Shown here: positions 28,305-37,241 of the stretch, piece after piece
Position numbering within the stretch: position 1 is the first letter of the stretch
Layout of the letters: every line of letters begins with the position of its first letter
Assembly: GCF_041956535.1 (NCBI RefSeq)
Contig: NW_027192196.1
Span: 104,566 to 141,817 of the forward strand
Length of the DNA: 37,252 nucleotides
Source: Calcarisporiella thermophila CBS 279.70
Lineage: Eukaryota > Calcarisporiellomycota
Direction of reading: 5' to 3'
The notes under the pieces: model-generated
Told to the model about the DNA's origin: nothing
Seen by the model: the letters and a program-made list of their open reading frames with translations, nothing else
Databases searched by the model: none
Made by a program: the position numbers and the translations under genes

Positions 28305-29396
28305 TCACGCCTGATTTTTAGCTGCAGGCCCAACTCTACCGCCCGGAGCCGTGGCATTGAGACAACTTAGTGGGATGGGCGCACCCCACCTTGTGCCCCA
28401 GTTAGGAGCAGCGCTCCACTGGTGCCAAACTCGTTGTTCGCACAGTCCGACATGACCCACTCCATGGGAAACCTGTCTGCTTAAATAGAACCTGTTTCCC
28501 CCAACCAGGTGTGATCTCACTGGATTGGCGCAACTGCCAGGCGCAATGTAATCTCGGAGGTCAAAGGAAATTGCTGTTGCCATGCTCCATGGACACGACG
28601 CCCAAAATCTGGTCAGCGCCCAGTCACAGTAGAATAGTAAGCAAATGGCAACGCCAGCGCCGCAAAGCACGGATAACTCAACTACCTGTAACGGCCCAAT
28701 GGTCCAAGTGATGGCTTGTATGTCCGAAGCCACTAGGCCCATCATCGTTGGGTCACTGAGTTTGCTACCCTCTAAACGAGACCTGGCAAAGAATTCAGCC
28801 CACACTGATCCGATCAGCCACGTCGTGAGAGCACTGGCGCCAGCACTGATAGCAGACCTGGTGAAATACGCTACCACAGCCGCTACCACCTCTGGTTCGT
28901 GGCCAGGGTTGCCAAGCAGCGTGCGTAGGCTAGGTTGCCTGCCACTCAGCATCTCCATGAGTATACCCACCCGTTCTGCACTTACGCCACGCGTCCTACA
29001 ATGCAGTATTCCCCAAATACGCACACTCTGTATATGCAATGGGATAACCACATGTGACACTATTAGGGCCATCACAATGGAATGCCCCACGCTCCAGCCA
29101 ACTAGTTGGTCAAATGAAGTTGCTCGATCTGCACTGAGAGGCAACACAGCAGCTACTATCAACAGAGCAATGGTTGGCACTATCACAGCTCCTGCGTGAG
29201 TCAGGCCTGCAAGAGCTGCGGTCGCAGACGACGCGCCACTGCTCCTGGGCGGGACCGGTGGCCCTCTAGTAACCCAAGCATACATTTCTTGTTGAACTGG
29301 AATTGCGGCAGTGGCTGCATGTGAAGACGCTGGCGGTGGGCTCGGAAGAGCTACGGGGCAGAGACTTGGAGAACTGATGGAATTTGGTTTTTCCAT
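28305..29396 (-). CDS. hypothetical multi-pass membrane protein, 363 aa, GC-rich
   Basis: Intronless frame of 363 codons. The N-terminus is Pro/Ser-rich and polar (about 1-65). Several hydrophobic segments follow (AVIVPTIALLIVAAVLPLSA; HSIVMALIVSHVVIPLHI; VVAAVVAYFTRSAIS; VVELSVLCGAGVAICLLFY). Then comes a long polar C-terminal part rich in Trp, Gly and Arg (about 270-363; CEQRVWHQW, NWGTRWGAPI). I do not recognise the family. G+C content is clearly higher than the AT-rich DNA on both sides, and the frame has no stop in over 1 kb, unlike the surrounding relics, so it is likely real and possibly recently acquired or moved. The C-terminal third has a different composition from the membrane part, so a frameshift near residue 265-280 cannot be excluded. 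Confidence 0.6.
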   Translation of the reverse strand: MEKPNSISSPSLCPVALPSPPPASSHAATAAIPVQQEMYAWVTRGPPVPPRSSGASSATAALAGLTHAGAVIVPTIALLIVAAVLPLSADRATSFDQLVGWSVGHSIVMALIVSHVVIPLHIQSVRIWGILHCRTRGVSAERVGILMEMLSGRQPSLRTLLGNPGHEPEVVAAVVAYFTRSAISAGASALTTWLIGSVWAEFFARSRLEGSKLSDPTMMGLVASDIQAITWTIGPLQVVELSVLCGAGVAICLLFYCDWALTRFWASCPWSMATAISFDLRDYIAPGSCANPVRSHLVGGNRFYLSRQVSHGVGHVGLCEQRVWHQWSAAPNWGTRWGAPIPLSCLNATAPGGRVGPAAKNQA

Positions 29397-30590
29397 TATG
29401 AACTTCGCGGAACAGTAATGAATTGCTTAAAGTCAGTCAATATAATCTTAATAAAAATAGAAGTTCGTTCTAGATTAATAATATAGCAAAAACAATAAAT
29501 AATCGGAATATCCTCACCTTATAAAATAAAAAAGGGTGAAGAATAATAAAATAAAGAGGGTGGGTTTATATAGATATAGGAAATTAAAAGATGGAAGTTT
29601 ACTCAAATTATTTTAAGACTCTACACAATTGAAGATTGAGAAAGTTATTGTAAAAATAACTGCGGCGTCTACATCTTTTATATAGATCTCTATGAACATG
29701 GCTTGCACATATCTAGATATGTGCAAGCCATGTTCATAACTGAAAACAACGGCGTCAGGGGGTTGAAACTGTAAAAGTGCATATCTCCAGGGCACTCCGA
29801 AATTGAGCTCATATGGCACACGTACATGCTCAGAATGGTGAGGCACTAACCCTTTTTAGATAGCCTGATTGTATATTATATTGTAGGATTATAAGTAGCG
29901 TCATAAGAAGGAAATGCCTATTGGTTTGAGGACAAACATCAACGTTAATGGGCATATGATAGTCGAATTGCTTTATGTATTTCTGAAGTTATCGTTTATT
30001 ATTCAGAATATTAACCTCACTTTTCAGTTTCAAAGAAATGGCTTTATAAAACTGGTGTATTTTGAGAATCATGCTTTTAGCAAGGCTTTTAAAAGTATTG
30101 GAAGATACATTTCTACATAAGCCAAGCGTTTGAGTTAGATGAATGGCTTTCATTGCATGTGGCTCAGCAGATTGCAAAAGCCACGATAAACAAAAACAGA
30201 GCGACTAAATATTCCTACAAATTTACTGCCCCTAATTGAGATCCTTTAAAATTCCAGTAATTAATGTTGCAGTTAAATGTCACAATATATATATGCATTA
30301 GTTAATAACAAACTACTTAAAAAGGATGAATGTGAGTATGACTGTAAAAAAAATTTGCATTCTACACTATTTCTAAGAATACATGCAAGGCACGTTTAAA
30401 AAAGAGAACCTAAAACTCTGACGGACAAGATTAAAAAGTGTTGGAAAATGTTTTTTGAGTTAGTAAAAATGGCTACAAATTTTTCTCATTACATGGTCCT
30501 TGCTCCTTAATCCTTATTTTTCCCATAGGCTTTTTTTTTTAAAAAAAATGCATAATATCCCTAATAGCATATTTTATTTCCACGATTATA
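29397..30590. other. AT-rich stretch with palindrome and weak ORFs
   Basis: Contains a minus-strand frame at 29613-29846 (77 codons; PHHSEHVRVPYELNFGVPWR looks protein-like) that runs through the 48-bp palindrome, and a plus-strand 68-codon frame at 29914-30120. Neither is recognised; both may be relics. Confidence 0.4.
29691..29738. repeat. perfect 48-bp palindrome
   Basis: Left arm 29691-29714 begins TATGAACATGGCTTGCACAT and ends ATCT. The right arm 29715-29738 is its exact reverse complement with no spacer. The next bases out (C at 29690, A at 29739) break the symmetry. Confidence 0.97.
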
Positions 30591-31742
30591 ATGAAACCGT
30601 TCTCTAAAATGAATCTTGCTAGTACATTCATGTATTCCAAAGGAGAAAAATCTTGCCGTCAAATAGTGAACTTTCTCGATATACATTACTCGATAATTGC
30701 TAAGGTCATTGTGGGAGAAAGAAGGTATCAACTTGAGTTCAAAACGCCACCTGGCGGTCGCCCCCGAACTCTAAGAGGCAGGAGAGAAAATAACAACATT
30801 AGCTTGTTATAGTCAGGAGTAACATGCCCTGTAAGAAGTCCATGGGTTAGGTTTAGAAAATGCTTTAAGATTGCGATCAATTACAGAATTGAAATAGTGA
30901 AAATGCAGATTTCTCTATTTCAGAAAATACCTGGTTGGGGCGGGATTCAAATTTCAAAATGCAATAGATTTATTAATATTGATCGAATTGTTTAATTTTT
31001 CTTACAGTATTTGCTGAATTATCAATTAGATCCACTTGCATAGATACGGATTGTGAGCTATGATCAAAAAATAAAGCCTCTTCCTTAAATAAAGAATTAA
31101 CAACAAGGGATGGCGTTCGCCAAAAGGCACTTAAATTGAAATTTGAGCAAGCGTGTAATGTGGTCCGATGAGAGTGGGTTTACTCTCTATCGGAACACAG
31201 GGGGAGAGTACCTTTACAAAGGCAAAGGTGAACTCTTCCGGGGGTTAAATTTTAAAACCGTTGTCAAGCTATTTGGTAGATCGATGAAGGTCTGCGGATG
31301 CATCACGGAGCATGGCATAGGAAATTCATGTAAGATAGCTGGAAGGTCGGACGACCTCCTTTACTGCAAAATCCTTCAGGAGAACGAATCGGGCATTTTT
31401 GAATACTATCGCATGTACGAGTAGAAGTAAATATTTTAGCAAGTCAACGATCCTAGATATGCTGCCATAAGTAATAGAGCTTGATTGAAGAATAGCATGC
31501 TACAGGTGCTGGAATTGTCTTTTCGGCATTTCGATATAATTCCCAATCGAGAATTTGTGGAGTGAGGTAGCAAATCGTCTCAATTATATTCTCAAAGGCC
31601 CAAGAACAAGTATGAGCTTTGGAAATGAATCGAAAAGACTTAGGAAGTAATTGAAAAAGCTTTTATCGAAAAACTTTAGGGCAGCATGCCGGCGCGAGTC
31701 CATGCCGTGTATAATGCCAAAGGAAGCTACACTAATTATTAA
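30591..31742 (+). mobile_element. decayed Tc1/mariner-type transposon (transposase relic)
   Basis: The pieces lie in order along the plus strand. 30591-30812: helix-turn-helix-like part ending GGRPRTLRGRRENNNI, which fits the GRPxxL..R of Tc1 N-terminal domains. 31143-31424: start of the DDE domain (VMWSDESGFTLY, VCGCITEHGIG, Y-C-KILQEN). About 31510-31600: a degraded DLNPIEN-like block. 31689-31742: SMPARVHAVYNAKGSYTNY and TAA, the usual Tc1 C-terminus. Many stops and frameshifts lie between these pieces, so it is dead. I looked for inverted terminal repeats around 30.3-30.6 and 31.7-32.2 kb and found none convincing. Confidence 0.82.
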
Positions 31743-32405
31743 CAAAAGTCTGACGATAAAAGGTAAGAAGAAGAAGGATTGATTTCGAGAAATATCTTGC
31801 TAAAGCGGTGGTTTATTACGCCGCTTCTAGTAACCCATCTACATTTCATTTCTAAAATGCGGATTCAGCATTCATTTGAAAAGACTTTTTTTTGTATGAA
31901 GCGGATCTCTCTCCGGACTTTGGCAACAAAATTATTGCGATGGAGTGTCTAGCGAATAGTATTCACGGAAAAATTATTCTCCCGTCGTCCCATTCATATT
32001 CAATAACTGCCCTTGACTGCGTTGGAATGCCTCTGCATTATCAAAATTGAATTTCTCCACGATAACTATTAAAGAGCAATATAATGGTAACTATTTGTGA
32101 TATAGCTATTTTTTGAATGTCTTTAATAATCTACAGTAGTGGCTAACTTTTTATATCCTTGAATTAACTGGTTTTAGCACGTAATCACTTGTTCTATCCC
32201 TATCTAACTCTGGTTTCATTATATTTTAAATTGGCTGAAAACTAGTGTTGGAAAAATAAAGTAAGCATTTAATTAATATTGTCCCCAAAGACGAGAATAG
32301 AGAGACTATATTTTTTCACGAAATATAATTCACTGTAATTAAGTATTGACAATCCAATAGACTATCATTAGATAGGGGCAAGAAAAGGTTCGAGAATATG
32401 CCTTT
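31743..32405. other. AT-rich intergenic
   Basis: Nothing supported. Right-hand flank of the transposon relic and 3' flank of the first 8-Cys peptide gene. Confidence 0.5.
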
Positions 32406-32633
32406 TCACTCATTTACAAGACAATCATAAATATAAGTATCCGCTGTGCACCTATTTCGCCTCACCGCTCTACAGAACGGCCGGTCATTGCATATCCTTC
32501 TGCACCTGCTGTCAGCCTCGCTTTGGGTCTTTGCACAAAGTGCACCACACTGCGTACAAGCCTTTTCAGGAGCCGCTGAAGCAAGTGTCACCAGGGCAAT
32601 GAAGATAAGAAAAAGTACGAAAATTTGTTTCAT
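32406..32633 (-). CDS. small secreted 8-Cys peptide (paralog 1), 75 aa
   Basis: Signal peptide MKQIFVLFLIFIALVTLASA, then a mature peptide of about 55 residues with eight cysteines spaced C-x2-C-x3-C-x10-C-x3-C-x5-C-x7-C-x8-C. No dibasic pro-site at the start of the mature part. Net positive charge in the middle (RRICNDRPFCRAVRRNRC). TATA-like sequence (TATATATA) about 80 nt upstream on the minus strand. Its paralog at 33919-34143 has identical cysteine spacing. Not a family I can name; a host-directed effector or antimicrobial peptide is a reasonable guess. It lacks the C-x-C terminal pair of defensins. Confidence 0.75.
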   Translation of the reverse strand: MKQIFVLFLIFIALVTLASAAPEKACTQCGALCAKTQSEADSRCRRICNDRPFCRAVRRNRCTADTYIYDCLVNE

Positions 32634-32929
32634 GGTTACAATTTCATAACTTGCAATTTAGAGGAAATAAACTAGAGCAGCTGTGTAGAGTAGTATACAG
32701 TTATTTCGTGGCCTATATATACTTTTACCTGGAGTATTATCAGATGCCAGTAAATGAGATCTTTTCTCAAAGATGGGTGAGAAAGCCATTGATATTAGCT
32801 AATATCTCATGCAATGAAGAAGTTCGAAAGCACTTCTATTTCTTATGATCCACTTTCTATATGAGTCATTTTACACAGTATAGGTTATATATCTCCATAA
32901 GCAAATGCGCATTGTGAGAAAGAATTATT

Positions 32930-33235
32930 AGCTGCATGAGAGAGCAGTTTAGCTCGGAAACTTGGCTCGAGGCTATAAGCATCTTTAATTCTATCGAACT
33001 ATTCTTCTGGACCAATAGATTTCTGGTCAGCATTCATTTTAGCTTTGCATAATCTGCACAGCCATAATTCAAGTCATCAATTGAATCTCGCTACATAATC
33101 TTTTTCTGATGTATGATTGAATCCTACCAGCCACTTCAAATTTGGAAATATGCGGCTTTCTATTAATTCAGAGTGTCGTGAACAAAGAGAAATATCCCTG
33201 GAAATTCTCTCGCGTACTTGTCTATTGTTAGTATT
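32930..33235 (-). pseudogene. relic of an unknown gene, copy 1
   Basis: Minus-strand reading gives CSRHSELIESRIF, PNLKWLVGFNH, LWLCRLCKAKMNADQKSIG, EE-stop-FDRIKDAYSLEPSFRAKLL. The second copy (34821-35140) keeps the same motifs (MNADRRFIG, AYSLEPSSRAKL, SKFEVVDWFKH). Both have stops. Conservation of residues between two broken copies suggests a former real gene carried with the duplication. Function unknown. Confidence 0.45.
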
Positions 33236-33287
33236 CATGGATATCGTTTTCATAGTTGACCTAATGCTAATGCATCGTAAGAAATGG

Positions 33288-33430
33288 CTAATCTCCGCAA
33301 TTTACAGTATATACATTCTTCGCACACGCCCATCAGTATAATAACCTTTTAACACAAGTAGGTAGATATTTAAATTAACTGGTGAATGCATGATGGCGAT
33401 AAGGGTTGTTTTACTCTGCTGATGCTATAA
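33288..33430 (+). repeat. dispersed repeat copy (with 24060-24200)
   Basis: Same-orientation partner of the segment at 24060-24200. See that entry for shared words. Confidence 0.5.
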
Positions 33431-33918
33431 TTATTGGTATGTTTAAATTGGTTAGTACCCCGTAGTGATAATAATCAATCGATATATCATCCTCGTGTAA
33501 TAAAGTAAATTCTCAATAAATGATTTTGCAACGCCCGGTTGGTACGAATTGGATTCCTTGAATGAAATTGTAATTTCTAGTTAACTTTGGCCAAATTGAC
33601 GATGCAGAATAGTCATTTTTCTATTGATTTTTTTTCTTTTCTCAATTTCATACATGCGGATCGGGTTTTATGAGAGTATTTTATAAAATTTCTTATTTCG
33701 TTTTTCAATTGATTCCAGACCTTTGTATTCAAATCAACTGATACTAGCGACGGTAAAGTAGAATGGCCGTATTGTACCGAGGATGAATAAGGAGAACTAC
33801 ATTTATTTAAGACATAAAATCATCTGTTATCAACTAACTATAATGATCATCCAAATAAACTGACGCATGGCATTAGCAAGAAGCATCAAGGTAAACTCAT
33901 ATTTAAGAAAAGATGTTT

Positions 33919-34143
33919 TCATAAATATGCGAAGCATCTGTATATATCGGTATCTGAAGTGCATCTGCTGCTCTTTTTTGCACTACAGAATGAATAAGGA
34001 CTGCATATTCGTTTGCATCTGATATTGGCTTCGCTTTGGGTCTTAGCGCAAAGTGAACCACAGTGTTCACAAGCCCTCTCGGGCGCCGCAAAGACAAGTG
34101 TCACCAGAGTAAAGAAGAAAAAAAGGGCGAACAGTTGTTTCAT
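33919..34143 (-). CDS. small secreted 8-Cys peptide (paralog 2), 74 aa
   Basis: Signal peptide MKQLFALFFFFTLVTLVFA, then a mature peptide with eight cysteines at exactly the spacing of paralog 1 (C-x2-C-x3-C-x10-C-x3-C-x5-C-x7-C-x8-C). CAKTQSEA is fully conserved. Between cysteines the two copies differ at many positions (SPYSF against NDRPF; SAKKSSR against RAVRRNR). A TATAAA lies about 95 nt upstream on the minus strand, in the same place as in paralog 1. The frame is open further upstream to 34344, but the signal-peptide methionine at 34143 is the natural start. Confidence 0.75.
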   Translation of the reverse strand: MKQLFALFFFFTLVTLVFAAPERACEHCGSLCAKTQSEANIRCKRICSPYSFCSAKKSSRCTSDTDIYRCFAYL

Positions 34144-35563
34144 CACTTTAAATTCGTAAGTTACAACCCAAGAATAGGAGAATATAAAACTAGGGTAACT
34201 AAGTAGAGTGGTAATCTGCATTTTCGTGGACCATTTATACAATTTGCAAGAAAGCCACGATGTCATTAAACTATATCTTTTCTCAAAAATGTATAAGAAA
34301 GCCTTCAATATTAGATAATATATCATGCAATGAACAAGTTCCAAAACACCTTTATTACTTACATTCCTCTATACCTATGAGTCATTTTACACAGTATATG
34401 CTATTTATCTCCATAAACAAATGCGCATTGTGATATGTAATAAATTGTGCTGTAGTCATTATAACTTTACTTAGCTTAGATATTCATAGTTGTAAATACA
34501 TGTCACTAGCTTTCTCTTAACTTGTCTGCCTACCATATTATCACTTAAATATTTACAGAGAACAATTAAAATATGTTATAATATTTAGAAGACATAGTCT
34601 GCCAGAAGCAACCAAGAGCATTTCAACAATTAATTATGTTGATTATTTGCGCTTGTGCTAATACTAATCATAACACTATTTTATATTATAGGCGAAGTAA
34701 CTAAGTAGTGCGATTGACTTTATTTATCAACCCTAAATTACATTTTCTGTGTCAAGATGGCTGAATGCCATGTGTTCGTAATAGTTTGTCTTGCATTATC
34801 AAAGCAAGGGAAATTAACAGCATGAGAGAGAGCTTAGCTCGAGAGCTTGGCTCGAGGCTATAAGCAGCTTAATTACTACCAAACCTTTCACTTGAACCAA
34901 TAAATCGCCGATCAGCGTTCATTTAGCATTGCTTTATCTGCACAGCCCTATACCGAGTCATCAACCGAATTTCACTATGTGAACTTATTATGATATGTTT
35001 AAACCAATCAACCACTTCAAATTTGGAAATAAACGGCTCATGCTTTAGTATTATTTCAAAGTGCTGGGAACAAAGGAAGAGGAATATCTTGAGAACTTCC
35101 CACACGCACTCTTCTGCTATCTGCTATTGGCACTCTTAACTGACTCGTCCATGATTAGCCTATTACTAATTTATCGTGAGAACTGGTATTTTTAGGAGAA
35201 AGCCAAATTTGCTATCGAACTTTATTTCAAGTTCAAACCATATTTCTCAATAACAAATATTCACACTTTTCGCTCCAGGCTATACCATGAGCTGACTTTT
35301 AGTTCTGAGTTTTAGGAATTGGAAGAACTACATAGCTCTAAAAGAGGGTAGATGTCTCTATAGAGGGAGGAAAAGCTCTATAGGAGAATGAGAACTCATG
35401 GACTATGAGCAAGTGGTCAAGTGCAGTTAGTGGAGGTAACGTTTATTGTGGATGTGCCAACCTGAAAATAAAAATGATCTCGACCATAATACAGTCTAAT
35501 CTTAAGTATGATTACCAAAATTATGTTTATTAGTAAAAGCTATAGGTACATTTCAATAATTCT
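34144..35563. other. duplicated flank of the 8-Cys genes, repeat unit 2, with extra 370 bp
   Basis: Homologous to 32640-33350, but interrupted by about 370 nt (roughly 34437-34805) absent from unit 1. Holds relic copy 2 (34821-35140). 35200-35563 has nothing recognised. Confidence 0.5.
34821..35140 (-). pseudogene. relic of an unknown gene, copy 2
   Basis: Partner of 32930-33235. Best open part 34923-35105 reads FLCSQHFEIILKHEPFISKF, VVDWFKHIII and SEIRLMTRYRA, then after a stop MNADRRFIG and AYSLEPSSRAKL. Unknown family. Confidence 0.45.
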
Positions 35564-35905
35564 TTAAATAATGCAGGTAACTTCGACTGAGTCAATCTTG
35601 TTATCGGCTTCTGCGCTAAGCTCATCCTTCCACCAGCCACCCGTGCTTCTGCCTAGCCTATCACCATGACAGTCACGTTGAGACATAAACTTGGCCGTGC
35701 ATAATGGAGTAGCAGTGAAGACAAAGCTGCTGATCGTGTTCTCGTAGCCCCTATCGACATTATGGCAGTATGTGCCACTGTTGATAGAGTTGTCAACACT
35801 CAAGACCAGTCGACCCTCGCGGTTCTTTTTGGTCCAGCCACGGAGCACGTACGCATTTGCAATGGTGAAAAACAGGGTCGACAGAAGAAGGAGAGATCTC
35901 AACAT
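35564..35905 (-). CDS. secreted beta/gamma-crystallin-like protein, 113 aa
   Basis: Signal peptide MLRSLLLLSTLFFTIANA, then about 95 residues with four cysteines (TYCHNV, PLCTAK, RDCHGD, VTCII). The layout YCHNV..ENTISSFVFT..CTAKFMSQRDCHGDRLG..NKIDSVEVTC matches the two-motif pattern of small secreted fungal beta/gamma-crystallin-like proteins (SSF/DSV strands, C..GxxLG). It differs from the 25339 gene in length and cysteines but may share the fold. TATAAA at 35959-35964 (minus), 55 nt before the ATG. Complete frame with plausible promoter; extracellular role unknown. Confidence 0.75.
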   Translation of the reverse strand: MLRSLLLLSTLFFTIANAYVLRGWTKKNREGRLVLSVDNSINSGTYCHNVDRGYENTISSFVFTATPLCTAKFMSQRDCHGDRLGRSTGGWWKDELSAEADNKIDSVEVTCII

Positions 35906-37200
35906 TTTGGTGATGAAGATTGTAGATTATAGAGGGAGAGCTCTGCTGGACGAGCCAATTTATAGCTTCTGGAGAGCTGGTCGGATAATTTCAAATGCAA
36001 GTCGGCTCTTTGATGCAGACATTAGCGGTAACTAGAGGTGTGATCTGTTCACGTTTATACCAATTAAGATCCCTTCTCCTTTATGGTATCTTCAAATCAC
36101 GCGAAATTTACGTTCCGGTCATGGCAAGTGGTGTAGGAAAAGAGTTTTGTGCTCAGTGGCGTATTTGTGAGGCTGATGACCACCCCTCCGTTTGCACTTT
36201 TCAAACTCCTAATGCCCACAAGTGATCGCTTCATTAACTTTAACTCATTTTTTAATACCCATTCAAACTAAATATTTTGAACAGATTCTGAAAATAAAAT
36301 CGAGAACAAGTGCAATATCAAGACGTCTCAGAAATTTGTGGATTTGGGTTGCTATATCAAATTATTTCTTTACATAAAATATCTAGCTAAAGCGAAATGA
36401 AGTATTCAAAGTACAATCTCATTATACAAAAGCCAATTCAGCTAGATATTGAACGGTGCTCTCTTGTTGGACACGGGAATTTGCCGATGGATGATTCGAA
36501 ATTGAATAACTATATTACTGTATATTTCTACCGAGCATCCAATTTCCAAGTTCACACTCAGCTTTTTTCTGTGGAATCGAGATAGGATCTTCGGAATTTG
36601 ATTTAGAATTCTAGAAATATTTCTAGTATGGACACAATTAGTAGGAGGGATTTAAATTATTTTACCAACAGGCGAAATGGTAGAACGCGAACTGCCACCA
36701 AAATTTGCTGAGATCCTCGAAACTTAGGTTTGTTCCAATCCTTCACTCATTACTAATCCAAGACACGGAAGAAGGAGTGGATGTGAGCCATCCCATCTCT
36801 TTCCCGAATTTCGGCTAAACTAGAGATCATATCCACAGGAATCAAATAGACATAAGTTATTCTCCATTAAGGTTGTTTGTTTAGAAAGAGGTAACGAAAG
36901 ATATAACAATTCAAGTTAATTGAATTGGGTTAATTTTGGTGCGTGTAATTTTTCTTTCAGATTTCCTTCAACCTTACCACAAATTGAAAGAGTGGAGGAT
37001 GCTGATATGAACACCGTACCGATACGGCTGTCTCGGCTACAATTACGCCATTGTGGCATAAATTTCTTTAGGTATTTTCACAATAGCTTAGGCAATAGCT
37101 TAAGCTGGCAGGCGCACTTTAATTGGAGTAGATAGGCACAATAAGTGCAATATAATTGTTGTATTTCCCTTTTTTTTTAAATATAAAAAAAAAGGAAAAT
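35906..37200. other. AT-rich region without supported genes
   Basis: Three plus-strand frames of 62-76 codons (35995, 36397, 36920) lack motifs or signals. Near the end an A/T inverted repeat (TTTCC.. at 37164 to ..GGAAA at 37197) could fold into a hairpin. Confidence 0.45.
35959..35964 (-). promoter_or_regulatory. TATA box of the 35905 gene
   Basis: TATAAA on the minus strand, 55 nt upstream of the start codon. Confidence 0.55.
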
Positions 37201-37202
37201 AA

Positions 37203-37241
37203 CTATTCGCTCAAGCTCTTCAAGAGAACCAGACTTTATAG
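37203..37241 (+). pseudogene. LRR scrap at the right edge
   Basis: The plus strand reads LFAQALQENQTL then TAG (37239-37241), matching the AQALRENxTL block of the LRR family at the left of the window. Only part of one repeat is visible. More may lie beyond the edge. Confidence 0.55.

Larger units (their letters stand above)
32634..33918. other. duplicated flank of the 8-Cys genes, repeat unit 1
   Basis: Segment 32640-33350 is homologous to 34150-35200. Between 33235 and 32930 (minus strand) is a decayed coding relic with motifs KMNADQKSIGPEE and AYSLEPSFRAKL. 33288-33430 matches the repeat at 24060-24200. 33480-33918 holds nothing recognised. Confidence 0.55.

Noticed and set aside
35995-37135. 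Plus-strand frames of 62-76 codons at 35995, 36397 and 36920
   Set aside because: No signal peptide, motif, promoter or relic similarity.
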